The position numbers and the translations under genes were made by a program. 64,000 bases of DNA from the NCBI GenBank assembly GCA_013396915.1, contig VWZL01000265.1:577163-641162 (forward strand), read 5' to 3'. The notes under the pieces are model-generated. The model was not told the DNA's origin. It did not search any database and saw only the letters and a list, made by a program, of their open reading frames with translations. Positions 14,817-26,246 of this stretch are shown here, piece after piece. Within the stretch, counting starts at the first letter, position 1. Every line of letters starts with the position of its first letter. The DNA comes from Stercorarius parasiticus. Lineage: Eukaryota > Chordata > Aves > Charadriiformes > Stercorariidae.

Positions 14817-15131
14817 GTAACCTTTCAGATGTCTTAATCATCTTTTGTTGCAATTATTGTTTTTATTTTTTAAAATTTTTTTATACAAGGTGTGGACAAA
14901 AACAAAGAGGTTGAGCTAAATTTACAGAAAAGAGAAGTTTATGGGCTTTACTTCATTTGGTGGTTGAGAGTATGCCTCAGAACAGCGATGTCTTTAAATA
15001 GTGTTGGGCTAGTGGAAGAGCTGAGCAAACAGTGCAGGTTGCTTCAGAATGAGTCAATAGCTATTGTGACTTCATAGAGACATTTTGATTTCCAGAGAAT
15101 TGATGATAAAAGGGAATGCAGTATTCCATGC

Positions 15132-15190
15132 TGTGTGGTAAGACAGATTCTGCAGCGTGTGGTAAGACAGATTCTGCAGTGTGTGGTAGA
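15132..15190. repeat. 24-base tandem duplication (about 2.5 copies)
   Basis: The unit starting TGTGTGGTAAGACAGATTCT occurs at 15132-15155 and again at 15156-15179 with a single change at the first base, followed by a partial third copy. The near identity suggests a recent duplication. Confidence 0.9.
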
Positions 15191-16825
15191 ATGGTTACTG
15201 AAGCCACCTGGTCGACCAAAAAGAGCTAGACTGGTAGATTCTCCTTTACATGTTGTTTGACAATTAGATTTTAAGGTACCTACATGTCCCTGGCTGTGCT
15301 AAACAAGCCGTTAACGATTTCAATGTCCTTTAACAAAATGCTTAGTAAGTCTCCTGCTTGGAGATTTAAGGTAGCTAGATGAGTCTCATTGTGGAGGATT
15401 TCTCTATTAATAAGATGCTATTCGAACTTCTGATACAGAGTGGTGAAAGTACTCTCACTTTAAATATTTAAATATTTGTTGAACTGATCTGTAACTCTCA
15501 AGTTCACACTTCTTAAAACTTTAATTCAATAGAGTATTTAGATAAACAGAGGCATTGACTTAAAAAAATGGAGCAAAACTGTAGTATGTCAATATTGGGA
15601 TTCTAAAAGGAAGATTATTCTGCACCTCTGAATATTGCAAGTCCCAGTGTCATAAGGTTCTAAGTGTGCATGTTGTTTGTGAAAACCTTATATTTAGGTC
15701 TTTTACGTTACGTCTTGAATGTGGTATTTCTTTATGAAGGACTACTCTGCATAACTTTATGGCATAGATATAAATGATTTATACACTGTCAAAGAGAAAC
15801 AACTGTACGCATCTGCGAATAGTGATGATTTTCATCATCTCAAACCACCCTTAGGAAAGGTTCAGGAGTTCTGTTTTGAAAAGTTAAACTACAGGTGCTC
15901 AGAGCTGCTACTAAAATTTCTCGTGGCTTTATTTTTGCTTCAGAGTACCTTTGCTTTGCCTTTTCCTCCCTTTGTCAGCCATATCTATTACATTTGATAC
16001 TGTATTCCTCCCATGCTGGACTTTTCCTAGTTGGGTATCTTGTTGCTAACACCATTCTATCTCAGAAGTATCTGTGGTGTGGTACCTATTCTGTTGAGAT
16101 GTTTTCCTGCGGTAGTGCTTGTTATCTTATATTTTATTTTCGATAGATACATGTATCTTTAGACTGACAAAAACCCCCTCAAAATATGACGTTTACAGCC
16201 TGGTACTTGTTTTGAACAGTTGTTTATGCTAGGGAGAGTTGGGGACTGATGACTGTAGATAACTGCCTCAGCATTTGGAAGCTAAACAAAAAGCAAAGTA
16301 GATTCATTCAACTGTTGAGAAAACAGGAGATACAGAGATTCCTAAATCCCCAGATATAAGCAAAGAAAAAGTGACGTAAGATTTTGCAGGCCTAAAAGTC
16401 CCCTAAATATAAATCATCCGAGAGCAGAAAAAGGATAGCATCCTATGGCACGTTCCTTAACTGACAATTCAGTGCTTGAATCTGTGTTACTACCTGTTAT
16501 CAATGCTATACACAGAACGAGGGAGTTTCAGTTACTGCTTCAGAAGTTATAGCTCTTTCTAGATGTAAATGTATTTCTTCACTTATTGCTAGTCATATCC
16601 CATAAATGAGGAAAGGCAGACAGGTTTTTGGCAATGAAAGAGAAACCTCTCTTACCTGTTGATTTTTATTTTTGGAAAGGAGACACTTGATCTAGCTGAC
16701 CTGCACAGTATTTAATATTCACCAGCAATTATTTTTGACTTGCAGTATTTTCATGCTGCTTTTCTCTCTCCAGCAGGTTTAGATATTTGCAACTGACCCT
16801 ATAGTTTCCTCTTTCTTTTTCTTAG

Positions 16826-16925
16826 CCTTTAACATTTGCAGTTATGAGTCAACCTGATACTTTTATTTCCCAAGTGACTGCTAGAGCTAATACCATTTTG
16901 GGATTGATCTGCAACTTTGGAGGAG
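16826..16925 (+). other. Possible alternative exon (strong acceptor, open frame)
   Basis: A strong acceptor (TTCCTCTTTCTTTTTCTTAG) is followed by 100 bases open in one frame only and then GAG with GTAGCA as a moderate donor. The open frame contains an ATG at 16844 (MSQPDTFISQVTAR...) with G at -3. It would end in phase 1, which fits exon B at 33081, but its start phase does not fit exon A. It could be an alternative or first exon used instead of A, or a chance arrangement. Confidence 0.2.
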
Positions 16926-17088
16926 GTAGCATTACCGTGATGTCATTGTTGTATTTTTCTGCAATGGCCACAGAGTATTCTCGTCTCTGCTCCCCTGTTA
17001 AAAGAAACAACCAAACAAAAAAAAAACCAAACCCAAACTAACCAAAAAGCTGAGCACAGGTCTCTTGGTAGAACAAGTAAAACTTTAT

Positions 17089-17173
17089 TAAAAATATTAG
17101 TTGGCCTCAAATATTAGTTAAAATATTAATATTAAAATATTAGTTAAAATAAAATATTAGTTAGGCCTCAAAG
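17089..17173. repeat. AT-rich repeat with 12-base AAAATATTAGTT unit
   Basis: Copies of AAAATATTAGTT are spread over about 85 bases. The block is bounded by two near-identical stretches reading TATTAGTT(A)GGCCTCAAA at 17094-17111 and 17154-17172, which looks like a local duplication that then expanded. Confidence 0.8.
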
Positions 17174-17496
17174 CTGGGGCTTGGTCCTAGACCACTATTT
17201 ACTTATTTGTATGTAGACAGAGGCTTTTACAGACATTCTCCTGGCTTCAAAGTGAGTGTTGAGGACACACCTGAAAGAATTGGTGGAGCTGGGACAGGAA
17301 CTCCAGAAAGGCTACATAGTAGTCTTGTGTTAAGACACATCTTTTCAGTCTCATACCATCTATCTGTAACACAATCTTATCTTAACAAGAAATGGCATTG
17401 GCAAATCAGATTTTGCCTGCCAAGAATTTCAGGTCATATGGTTTCCAATCAGTCTTTTAAAAAATTACTCAATTTAATTTTATTTTGAAATATAAC

Positions 17497-17605
17497 CATA
17501 GAAAAATACAGCTGAAAAGACCCTCAGGAGGACTTTTGGTACAGTATTATTCAACCTCCAAGCAGATGATCTGTGGTAGTTCATAAAGCTTCTTAAGGTC
17601 ATCTA
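17497..17605 (-). mobile_element. Ancient CR1/L3-like 3' end fragment
   Basis: The stretch reading CCATAGAAAAATACAGCTGA, then AAGACCCTCAGGAGG, keeps the order of the conserved antisense CR1 3' end (ATAGAAT, a GGCTGGAAGGGACCTC-like block, a TCATCTAGTCCA-like block). It is heavily diverged, so the assignment rests on pattern and not on close identity. The far boundary is uncertain. Confidence 0.45.
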
Positions 17606-19954
17606 TGAAATGACTCCCAAATCTGAAAACCCTGCACATCTACTCATGAGCTACTGAAATGCATGCTTAAGTATCATCATTAACAAAGATCTGAATGTTC
17701 CATTAAACAACATTTTACAAAGGAGTTAGTTTATTTACCTAAAAGTTAAATACTTTATTTTTTTATAATTTTTCTGGAATGTGCCAGGTAAATCAGATAC
17801 AAGATGACCCTCTTTTTCTCAAATCCATCATCCACTCATTAATTACAAAGTTAGTTTTATATATATAACTGTCCACCCAAAAGCAGGATCAGCTGTAACT
17901 ATACCATCCTCTATATGCTTGCCAAACCTCTAACAATGGTGCTCATCAGATACCCATAACAATCCATTACAGTGTTTCCTATCTATTACGTTGTTTTTCC
18001 TCATAATTAACCGATATCTACCCTGCTGCAAATTTAGTGGTTTATTTCTTTTGTCAGTTGTGGATAGAGTATACCCTTTACAGATAGCTGTGTACAAAAG
18101 CTCTTTGTTTGTCCCATTCAATTGCTTTATTAATTGTCCTTGTGAAGTTAAGGCATCTTTGCATATGTGTATGAATAAAAGTGATTTTCTTTGAAGGGGG
18201 ATGGAGGGAGAAAGGGAAATTAAATTTTGAGTCTCCCCAAAAGTATGCTTTTGCTTTCATCCTGCATGTTGTATACCTTTCCACTACCTAACTTCCAAAA
18301 ATATTATGAGAAGCAGTATCTTTAATGACAGCAGTCCAAGGCTATTCCTTGCTATTTAATAACTGGTAGGAATTGGAGTAGTGAGCACAGTTAGAGTGAA
18401 CCTGATCTGGGTTAAAAAAGTAATTTGGAGGTAAAAATAGTGTGGTTAATTTATAAAGAATTGCAGATTCGCTTCTCAGAGACATCCCAGAAAAATAAGG
18501 CCCTGGTTACTGCATCTGCTCGTTGTAAAATCCTCCTTTGACTAAACACTGCTACTTCAACATTGTCGTTTTCAAGAATCAATCAGATCAGGAACTCCAG
18601 GGTCATTTTGATGAAGAAGTCGTCTTTTCAATGATTAGAATTAAGAGGTTTCTCACAGAGTCTCCCGCTGCTCGACTAGTCATTGTTTCAATAACAAGAA
18701 GTTATCCTGCAGTGATGGTATCAAACTTTTCTGCTTCCTATGGTGCATTCAGAGGTCAGCTGCAATGAGAATACAGAAGTCTGTTTGACAGAATAAAAGG
18801 AAAACTACAACCTTATAAATCATCACAAAAGAGGTAAAAATTGATGTCTTAAGAAAATAGGATTACTTTTTTGTTCAGATAGGAGGATGAGGGAACAGGT
18901 CATATTTCAGGACATCTTTGGGAAAAGAGAAAAGTAAAGGCTCTGCAGAATTTACAGTCACATGAAGTAGGGTTGGTTTTGGCTGGAATTGCCACAACGT
19001 GAAGGTTGAAGATGAACTTTTTTTCTGCATTCCCCTTCACATATTGAAAAATTATTTTTACCTTAACTGTAATTGTAAGATGATTTTTGAGGAAAATAAC
19101 CCATGAAGCTTTAAATTCAGGGACAGGGATGTTGATCAAAGCCTTATTTTCAAATATGGTAGTCCATATTTGGGAAGAAAATGGTCATGTCGTACATCTA
19201 AATAACTTGATAATTTTTTCTCTCAGCTCCTTTGCTTCCCTCCAGTTGCCTCCTATTGGCTGTTTATCATGGAAGCTGCTGTCATGAAAGTATTAAATTT
19301 TATTTTTTACATAATTATAGATTTGATTTCTTCTCTGTATATTATTTCTTTCCCTGCAGAAATTATCTACGTTGCTATTCTTATTTATTGCAATAAACAA
19401 TAACACATATTTGACAAAATAAAATCAGCATAAACTCAAATATATTACTTCAGCTTAGTATTTCATACTGTTCTCTATAACAGAGAATCTTATAAAGATA
19501 CAAAAAAAAATATTTGGAAACATCACACTGAATACTTCAGGCTTTTAATAAACAATATTTAAACCTCTAAAAATGAAGCTGCTGCTGAAAGCCTAACAAA
19601 TTAAAAATTTTTCTAGGTGATTAGTCAATGTGTGTACAGTACTTTGAAAATGCAGTGCTATATGCTTGCTTAATTATGAGTGTCCTTGGAATTACTAGAT
19701 GCAGTCTGAAGAAGTATGAAAACAAATGGATGTTCATTTTAATTTCTGATGTCCCTGTTACCCTTTTGAGTCTTCCTTCCCCCCATTCCTCTTATAAAAT
19801 ATATTTTCAAGAAAGCAAGAAAATGCTGGGTCACCAACCCCTCTCGAGCAGATGAGGATTCGTTTAGTATACAGTCTGCCAGTATAGCTGCCATTTCTCT
19901 CTGGTGCAGTTTATTTTTTCTGTTGCAGTGGGATTTAGGAATCCTTCTATTCTT
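17606..19954. other. AT-rich non-coding stretch, nothing recognised
   Basis: No exon with matching phase, no repeat family and no RNA gene could be supported here. Short open frames on both strands overlap each other and show no conserved motif. Confidence 0.5.
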
Positions 19955-20330
19955 CAGAGTTTCAATGAATTCAAAGCTGGAAAAATAATCTAGACTGGCT
20001 TCCTGCACAACACGAATGAGGAATTCATGCATGATGCCATGACTTTTGAAATATATCTTTTAAATTAACATCCAATCTTGACTTAAAGATTGCAGATTAT
20101 GGAAAATCTAACACATCTCGGTGAGTTTTATCTTGCAACAGGTACCTACAGTGTAAACAAGTCCACTTTATTTCAATTCTACATATTGGGTTTTGCTATA
20201 CCTCTCTCTGATTAAAAAGGCAGCTACTATTTGAAATCTTTCCATGTAGGCACATGTAGACTGTGATTTGTTGCACAAACCTTCTTCTGTTATTACAGAA
20301 GATTCTTTTTCCCCTCACTGTAAATAGGGA
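19955..20330 (-). mobile_element. Ancient CR1/L3-like element, 3' end part
   Basis: Read on the plus strand, this follows the antisense 3' end of the old amniote CR1/L3 group in order: TTCAGAGTTTCAATG, TAGACTGGCTTCCTGCACAA, then ACATCCAATCTTGACTTAAA, then a GATTATGGAAAATC block, and GTAGACTGTGATTTG near 20258. The element is strongly decayed, with no usable reading frame. It probably belongs to the same insertion as 21145-21660. Confidence 0.65.
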
Positions 20331-21144
20331 AATGAGAAGTTGATAGTTGACACAAGGTTTACTGAATCGTTGTTTGTTGGGAGTAACACAGTAAGTGTTC
20401 CTGGTTTGCTAGCAAGCAAGAAATTCGATTTTTATTGATTTCTTTAGAGATATTGTCTGTATTTGGTGAGGTGGTTCTAAAGAAATCATCTTATCAGCTT
20501 CCTCAGGATTTTTCTTTATTTCCAATGCTATGGTTGTTTAAAAAAAACCCAAAAACTCCGAACACCCCCCAACCTCTGAACCCCATTTAATGTCTCCGTA
20601 TACTGTTTCATCATCTTTTGAGGTCTGAATTTGTCTTAATCCTTCTTAAACTGGCTAATCCAGATTCCTTTGTCCCATCTTTTGGAAGGAATGGTGAAAG
20701 AAAATACATTCCTCATAGTGTTTTCAGCTGGTGACCAAAATTGTTCCTTTTCTGCCTGGTCTGAACATGAATGGTGATAAGGCAACATCTCTTCCTTAAC
20801 TCTGGTATTGCCGTTTTCTTGATTTCTTGGAAATTAACACTTGCCAATCTCTCATTTTAAGAGCAATGATACCCTTTATATTGAACAGTATCAACAGAAA
20901 GCAAGGGAGAACACCTTCTGAAGGTACATAACTAAAAGCTGCTAAATAGTTTGATTGCCATCTATCTGTATTAATTTGGTATACATAACGTATACGTGTT
21001 CCTCTAAACAGATGAGACTTTAAGCTTATTATCTTCCACACTTTCTGATGGTTTACTCTAGCTTTGTGCAACGTGAGCAAATAATTTTCTAATATTCTCT
21101 TGATTAAACTAAGTATATTGACTATTGACCTTCTCTGGCCTTAC
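20331..21144. other. Unassigned sequence between two parts of an ancient CR1
   Basis: About 800 bases with no clear match separate the 3' and more 5' parts of the same-orientation ancient CR1. It contains an A-rich/C-rich tract at 20539-20575. It may be decayed CR1 too diverged to recognise, or a later insertion. No terminal repeats or target duplication were seen. Confidence 0.4.
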
Positions 21145-21660
21145 GGCAGATTTTTCAGGTGTCAAAAAATGCTTTAATTGACTTTTGAATATTTTCCAGT
21201 TTTTAATATGTTTTTAAAAATGAAAATGCAAGACCGAGCATAGAGTTCCAGCATTGGTGACATCATGTTTGAATATGGAAATAATGAAAAGCATCCATGT
21301 CTTTTCAATATTCTTTTACTTTTCCAAGGATCGGATCAGTTCGTTTAGCAACAGCTTTGCACTGGGAGTTCACAGACAGTTTCTTACCCACCTACAGTTT
21401 CAGAATCACTTTTTTCAGTGTCTCATCCTATAAATATGACCTGCATTCCCTGTGCCTGGATTTATGACTTTGCATTTGTCCTTATTAAAATTTATCTTGT
21501 TCAAATGAAGCCACCTAACGAATCGAGACAGATCATTCTATAGAACGTTTGCCTTATTACTTGCCACTCCACGAATTTTTGCATGCTCTTCAAGTTTTGG
21601 CAGTAATCGCTTTGTATTTTCTTCCAGATCATTGAAAACGATACTTAGGACTTAAGACTT
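21145..21660 (-). mobile_element. Ancient CR1/L3-like element, reverse transcriptase part
   Basis: The plus strand shows in order GTTCCAGCATTGGTGACATC, CCAAGGATCGGATCAGTT, TTTGCACTGGGAGTTCACAG, TGACTTTGCATTTGTCCTTA and TTCTTCCAGATCATTGAAAA. This is the order of conserved blocks in the antisense RT C-terminal region of old amniote CR1/L3 elements. Many indels destroy the frame. It is collinear with 19955-20330, which supports one old insertion in minus orientation. Confidence 0.7.
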
Positions 21661-22415
21661 AGATACTGGCTAGCCCATATTAGAAATACTGTCTTTAGAC
21701 AGTCCATTCCTCCTTTGTAGCAGAAGAGGAATGTAGAACGTATTTATAGCAGCTATAATTAATAGCTAATTAATAATTTTAAAAATAAGCTTCAATCATT
21801 TAAATACCATTTAAGTTATTGTATTTAAAACTATCTACCCCTCACTCCAAGAAATCTGCAAGAACGTGGAAGCTCAGAATGTGGAAATAAGCCAGGTGCT
21901 TTACAGTCATGTAAGTACAGTATATTAACCAATTTTATTCTCTCAAGAAAAACTCTAAAGCTTGCAGCCAGAGTGCTCAAGGTACAATCCTCCATTTCCA
22001 TAAAATCAATTAAACTTTTGGGGAAGATAAGAAAGCCACATTTCACAATCCTTTTTTCTAATAGTAGGATATAAGCTCCAAAATGTTATTTAAATTTTAA
22101 AACAGCAGTTTATTCTAAACTCGCAGAAGATTACTGCATTATGATGTCCCTGCTGGACCACGAAGAATGGAATCTGAAGCTAGCAAATGGTGTCAGGTGT
22201 TTTGGTTATGGGGATGGTGGCACCTCTGTTTTCTTGTTGGTCTTTTCCCACTGAAGGAGCTCCAAAACAGAGTAAGCTGATCTAAGTTGGAGCTGCTGTA
22301 GTCCTTTTTCCCTCCCACTGCACAGAGATGCATGTTTTGTATCAATATCAGCGTTCACCTGGATTTGTGGTCAGCAGGCTTGGGGACTTAAACTGGCTCA
22401 AAACTGTAGGGATAG

Positions 22416-22435
22416 TGATGATGATGATGATGATG
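22416..22435. repeat. TGA trinucleotide repeat
   Basis: About six and a half perfect TGA units; a short microsatellite. Confidence 0.9.
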
Positions 22436-24049
22436 CAGGAACGTGGCCAGCTCAGCTGTGCAGTCGGAGTGTGAGAACGTGGTCTGAGCTGAGGAAGGTC
22501 AGCATCAGTGTAAATTTGATTTAGCAGCCTGTGCAAACTTTTAAGGTTCTGTTGTGCCTCTCCATTTTATAATCTAGAGGCACTTGATTTTCCAATTCTT
22601 AGACTGGCAGGATCTTAAAAAAATATTTGTATTTGTCTAGCTTTGTTTTCTGTTCGAGTCAATGGGATTCACCTTCCTGCTAATGATGGATTGGGAGAGG
22701 AAAGAGTTATTTACTCAACTGCAACATTTCCTTATGGAGCTAGTGCTCATAAAAGAGTTGAAATGTATGAGCAGCTGTAAGGAGAGTAGATTCTTTATCA
22801 TACTGCACATTAATTTTTGTCATGCAGGCACCATCTTGGTGATTAATTTATTTTTTATTTGTAATGAACAAAACTATGCTATGTGAGTAAATGTAGAAAT
22901 TACGCAGAGAAGTGTGATGTAGCAGGCATTTACAAGGTGAAGGGACATGCAGTCACAGATAATTTTTTTCTACAGGTAAATGATTTAAATTAAATATGTG
23001 GTGTTGTTTTCCATAGAAACATATACTATAAAAGGAGTTGTTCAATCTGATTAAGCAGTTTATAGATGCTGTGGGCCACATAATTATCTATCTATACAGA
23101 ATACCTCAAGCTGTAACATGAAGGCAAGTCTCCCTTCAGTAATTTCCACTGCTCCCTCTCTTTAGAAATCTAAATTAACTGGCTCTGCAAGCAGAAGTAT
23201 TTATTTCATTTCTGTAACTACACATCGAGCCACTTCTAGTCAGCTTTCTGTCTCAACACTTTCCTGAAACTCCTCTCAGCTAGCCAAATTTTGGAACTGC
23301 TTGGAATGTCTTCCACTCTTTTCTCTCACTTATTTTGTTTATGGCACTGACATTTTCAGTTCAATCTTTCCTTTGAAAATAGTATCTTTTGCAGGGTTTG
23401 GTGAAACATTCTTCTAATTTTCTGCCCATCTTTCTGCTTAATTCTACATCATCTCTTTCAGTTTCTTGTTTTTCATACTGTGAGTGTGCCAGGGACTTTC
23501 TCTGTATCCACCAGGGATTTCCCTCTGCATTGCATCCACTACCATTTTTATACTGGTGACTTATTTCTGACCCATCTCCTGCAACTACTGATCTTGGTTC
23601 TTATCTGGTAGTCCTCTGGTCTCCAGCTTTGCTATCTCCAGACTGTGTAACTCTCCAGATCATCTATATTGCCCATCATACCCTTTCAATCCTTTTACTG
23701 TCTCCTTCCTTCTTGCTAAATTACATTGTTTCTATTCATTATCTTCGAGTTTCTTCCACAGCTTTGGTTTTGTCCTATGTACCTTTACCTCTCCTACATC
23801 ATCAGCACTCACTAAGCCTCTCTAAGGAAAACAGATTTGATGAGTGCTATATTTGTGCCTCTCCTGTGCCTGAGAAGATCATATCCTTCTTGAGACAAGC
23901 TATATAGGAAACTGCTCCCTTTTGCACATCCCTTCTAAAGCTGGTGTCAAATTAAATGTCTCATGAAAATAATTAATTCATAATGTTCAGGGAATAGGCA
24001 GTTGAGGATAGCTGTATTTTCTTCCTTTTCCCTCTCATTTAAGGTTGCT

Positions 24050-24130
24050 TGTCTTTGATTGTAAGTGCTTTGAATTTGTGATTGCATCTGTACGCAAGTT
24101 TGGAAAGTGACTAGCCCAGGATGCAGGTAA
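24050..24130 (+). repeat. Possible ancient amniote repeat tail
   Basis: GATTGTAAGTGCTTTG, then CATCTGTACGCAAG, then GACTAGCCCAGGATGC resembles the tail of an old interspersed repeat seen in sauropsids (GATTGTAAGCTCTTTG ... TGTACAGC ... CTAGCACAATGG). The same tail pattern recurs at 56030-56125. The family name cannot be fixed without a repeat library. Confidence 0.35.
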
Positions 24131-25629
24131 TAGTTTTTTAAAAAGATTCTCTTGACTTGTGAAGAACAAGCAAGCCCCATCATCATTGTAAAATATGTAA
24201 AATATTACTACTTGTGCTGTCTTTAGCTCATACAGCCAAATAACTGTTAGCTGCCTTCTCCAAACAGTACATTGTTATGGTGATTTTTATTAAAATACTT
24301 GAAAATCACATGATTCTCTTGATTTAGAATCCAAATAGGCATCATTAAGCCAACAGGCTCTTAAAGTGTAAATATTACCCAGCACCTCTAAATTACCAAG
24401 GTTGATGTTACAGAGGGTTGGTGGGGAGGAAGTGAGAAACTTCAAGGAGCCTACGGCAAATTCAGATGAAGGATAAACCTCTTGAGTAAGGTCTCAGATG
24501 ATACAACTTGTCATAGAACTGGTTAGAAGTTACCTCCCCTGCTTACGTTACCTTCTGTCACTCATGACTATTGAATAGTTAACATACATTCAGATGGAGA
24601 GGGGCAGTCCAGGCTAGTTTGAGCACATTAGCCTACTGTATTTGTGCCATGGAAAAATGTGGTCAACTTGCTTGTAGCAGCTTGGAGAAGCGTGTGCCAC
24701 CATACACAGAAGCACAAAAATGGCTTTTGTTGGGGTGCAGCACAGGCCAGCAGCTGCCAAAGGAAGGGAGCCAGGAGCTCACTGTGGGACCACCAGCAGG
24801 TCCTGTCCTTCCACCCCAGTGAGAAGAAGGGGCAGCCCAGGGCTGCCATCACCAGGCAGGGACACAGGGATGGGTTGCACCCAGGGCTTGGCCAGGAAGC
24901 CGTGCTGTGAGGGTGTCCTTCCCCAGGATTGCGCTTGGGGTACTCATTTGTGAGGTGATGTGGCCATGGCAGGAACATACGTGTTATCTACTGGATCCCT
25001 GGACAGGGGCCAAGGAAGTCGCTGCAGGGCTATCTCAGAATGTACAGTGCGGAGAATTTAACATGGATGGACGGGATGTTGGGCACGTTTTATCAAGGAC
25101 ACTTTATTTTTAGGGGAGTGAGAGAAAAGGGACAATTTTGGTGTCATTTGATTGGAAAGCAGGAACTTGTGTGCTTAACTGAAGCTAGAAATTCAGCACT
25201 GAATGCATTGATACACATTACCCATTTCTTTTTGATTCTGTTTACAAAACCTTCCTCGCTTTGTTTTTTTTCTGCTCAACTGCTACCCTTCTCAAGTCTG
25301 GTCTGCACTGTCTGTTCCAGCACAGACTGCTTCTCTCTACAGCCCCTTCCTACTGTTCCAATAGGAACTGGCTTAGTTATAAAAGACCTCTTAGGATATT
25401 TTCACCTACTGATTAGAGTAGTTTAGGCCTCATGAATCCTTGTGAATGCACCCCTCTTTTGTGGTGTTACAACCTATGGCAAAACCAGGCTCAGAATTTA
25501 GATGGAAGGACTCTCTAAAGTACTGTGTAATTATAGAATCATAGAATAGAATCATAGAATCATTTAGGTTGGAAAAGACCCTTGGGATCATCGAGTCCAA
25601 CCCTCAACCCCACTCTACAAAGTTCTCCC

Positions 25630-26246
25630 CTACACCATATCCCCTAACACCACATCTAAATGACTCTTAAACACATTCAGGGATGGTGACTCCACCACCT
25701 CCCTGGGCAGCCTATTCCAGTGTCTGACCACTCTTTCTGTGAAGAATTTTCTCCTAACGTCCAGGCTAAACCTACCCTGTTGCAGCTTGAAGCNATTTCT
25801 AATACAAGCCAGGATGCCATTGGCTTTCTTGGCCACCTGGGCACACTGCTGGCTCATATTCAGCTACTTGTCAATTAGAACCCCCAGGTCCTTTTCTGCC
25901 AGGCAGCTCTCCAGCCACACTTCCCCAAGCCTGTAGCGCTGCATGGGGTTGTTGTGACCCAAGTGCAGGACCCGGCACTTGGCCTTGTTGAAGCTCCTTC
26001 CATTAGCATTGGCCCATCGATCCAATCTATCCAAGTCTCTCTGTAGAGCCTCCCTATCCTCATGCAGATCAACTCTCCCGCTTAACTTGGTGTCATCTGC
26101 AAACTTACTGATGATACACTCGCCTATGTCCTTATCAAGATCATCACTAAAGACGTTAAACAGAAATGGTCCCAACACCGAGCCCTGAGGAACACCACTT
26201 GTGACCGGCCGCCAGCTGGATTTAACTCCATTGACCACCACCTCTG
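25630..26246 (-). pseudogene. CR1 ORF2 reverse transcriptase fragment (broken)
   Basis: CR1 ORF2 normally encodes an endonuclease plus reverse transcriptase that copies the element's RNA into DNA at a nicked target. Only the RT palm and C-terminal end remain. The frame reads through [34 protein letters not shown] and AEKDLGVLI, meets one TAG, then resumes in the same frame at MSQQCAQVAKKANGILACIR and ends with [14 protein letters not shown] near the natural C-terminus. The residue encoded across N 25794 is unknown. The endonuclease and the RT fingers are missing, so it cannot be active. Confidence 0.85.
25794..25794. other. Single N at an internal CR1 junction
   Basis: One undetermined base lies exactly where CR1 sequence jumps from the ACIRN region to the KLQQGRF region. 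It may mark a true deletion breakpoint or a badly closed assembly gap. Confidence 0.9.

Larger units (their letters stand above)
14817..17496. other. Probable intron sequence with no clear element
   Basis: AT-rich sequence containing a 24-base tandem duplication at 15132-15190, an A/C-rich tract at 17005-17047 and an AATATTAG-type repeat at 17089-17173. A possible alternative exon at 16826-16925 is listed separately. Nothing else recognisable. Confidence 0.5.
21661..25532. other. Non-coding stretch with a GC-richer block and a pyrimidine-rich block
   Basis: A TGA trinucleotide repeat lies at 22416-22435. The block 23140-23920 is markedly C/T-rich on the plus strand and may be old repeat sequence. 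A possible ancient repeat tail lies at 24050-24130. The block 24620-24990 is GC-richer than its surroundings, but CpG is sparse, so it is not a CpG island. Open frames in that block on both strands are overlapping by-products of its composition. Confidence 0.45.
25533..26246 (-). mobile_element. CR1 LINE, 5'-truncated, internally deleted copy
   Basis: The 3' end on the minus strand is the CR1 terminal repeat (on the plus strand ATAGAATCATAGAATAGAAT, then CATAGAATC), followed by the conserved 3' untranslated and C-terminal regions. The upstream part encodes RT palm residues, including PQGSVLGP and the active-site box FADD (residues 38-45 and 67-70 of the open frame beginning at 26301). One in-frame TAG (25864-25866) breaks the frame. 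Homology to CR1 fades at about 26246, so most of the element is missing at its 5' end. At the N at 25794, roughly 100 or more codons of the usual C-terminal region are absent. Confidence 0.9.
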
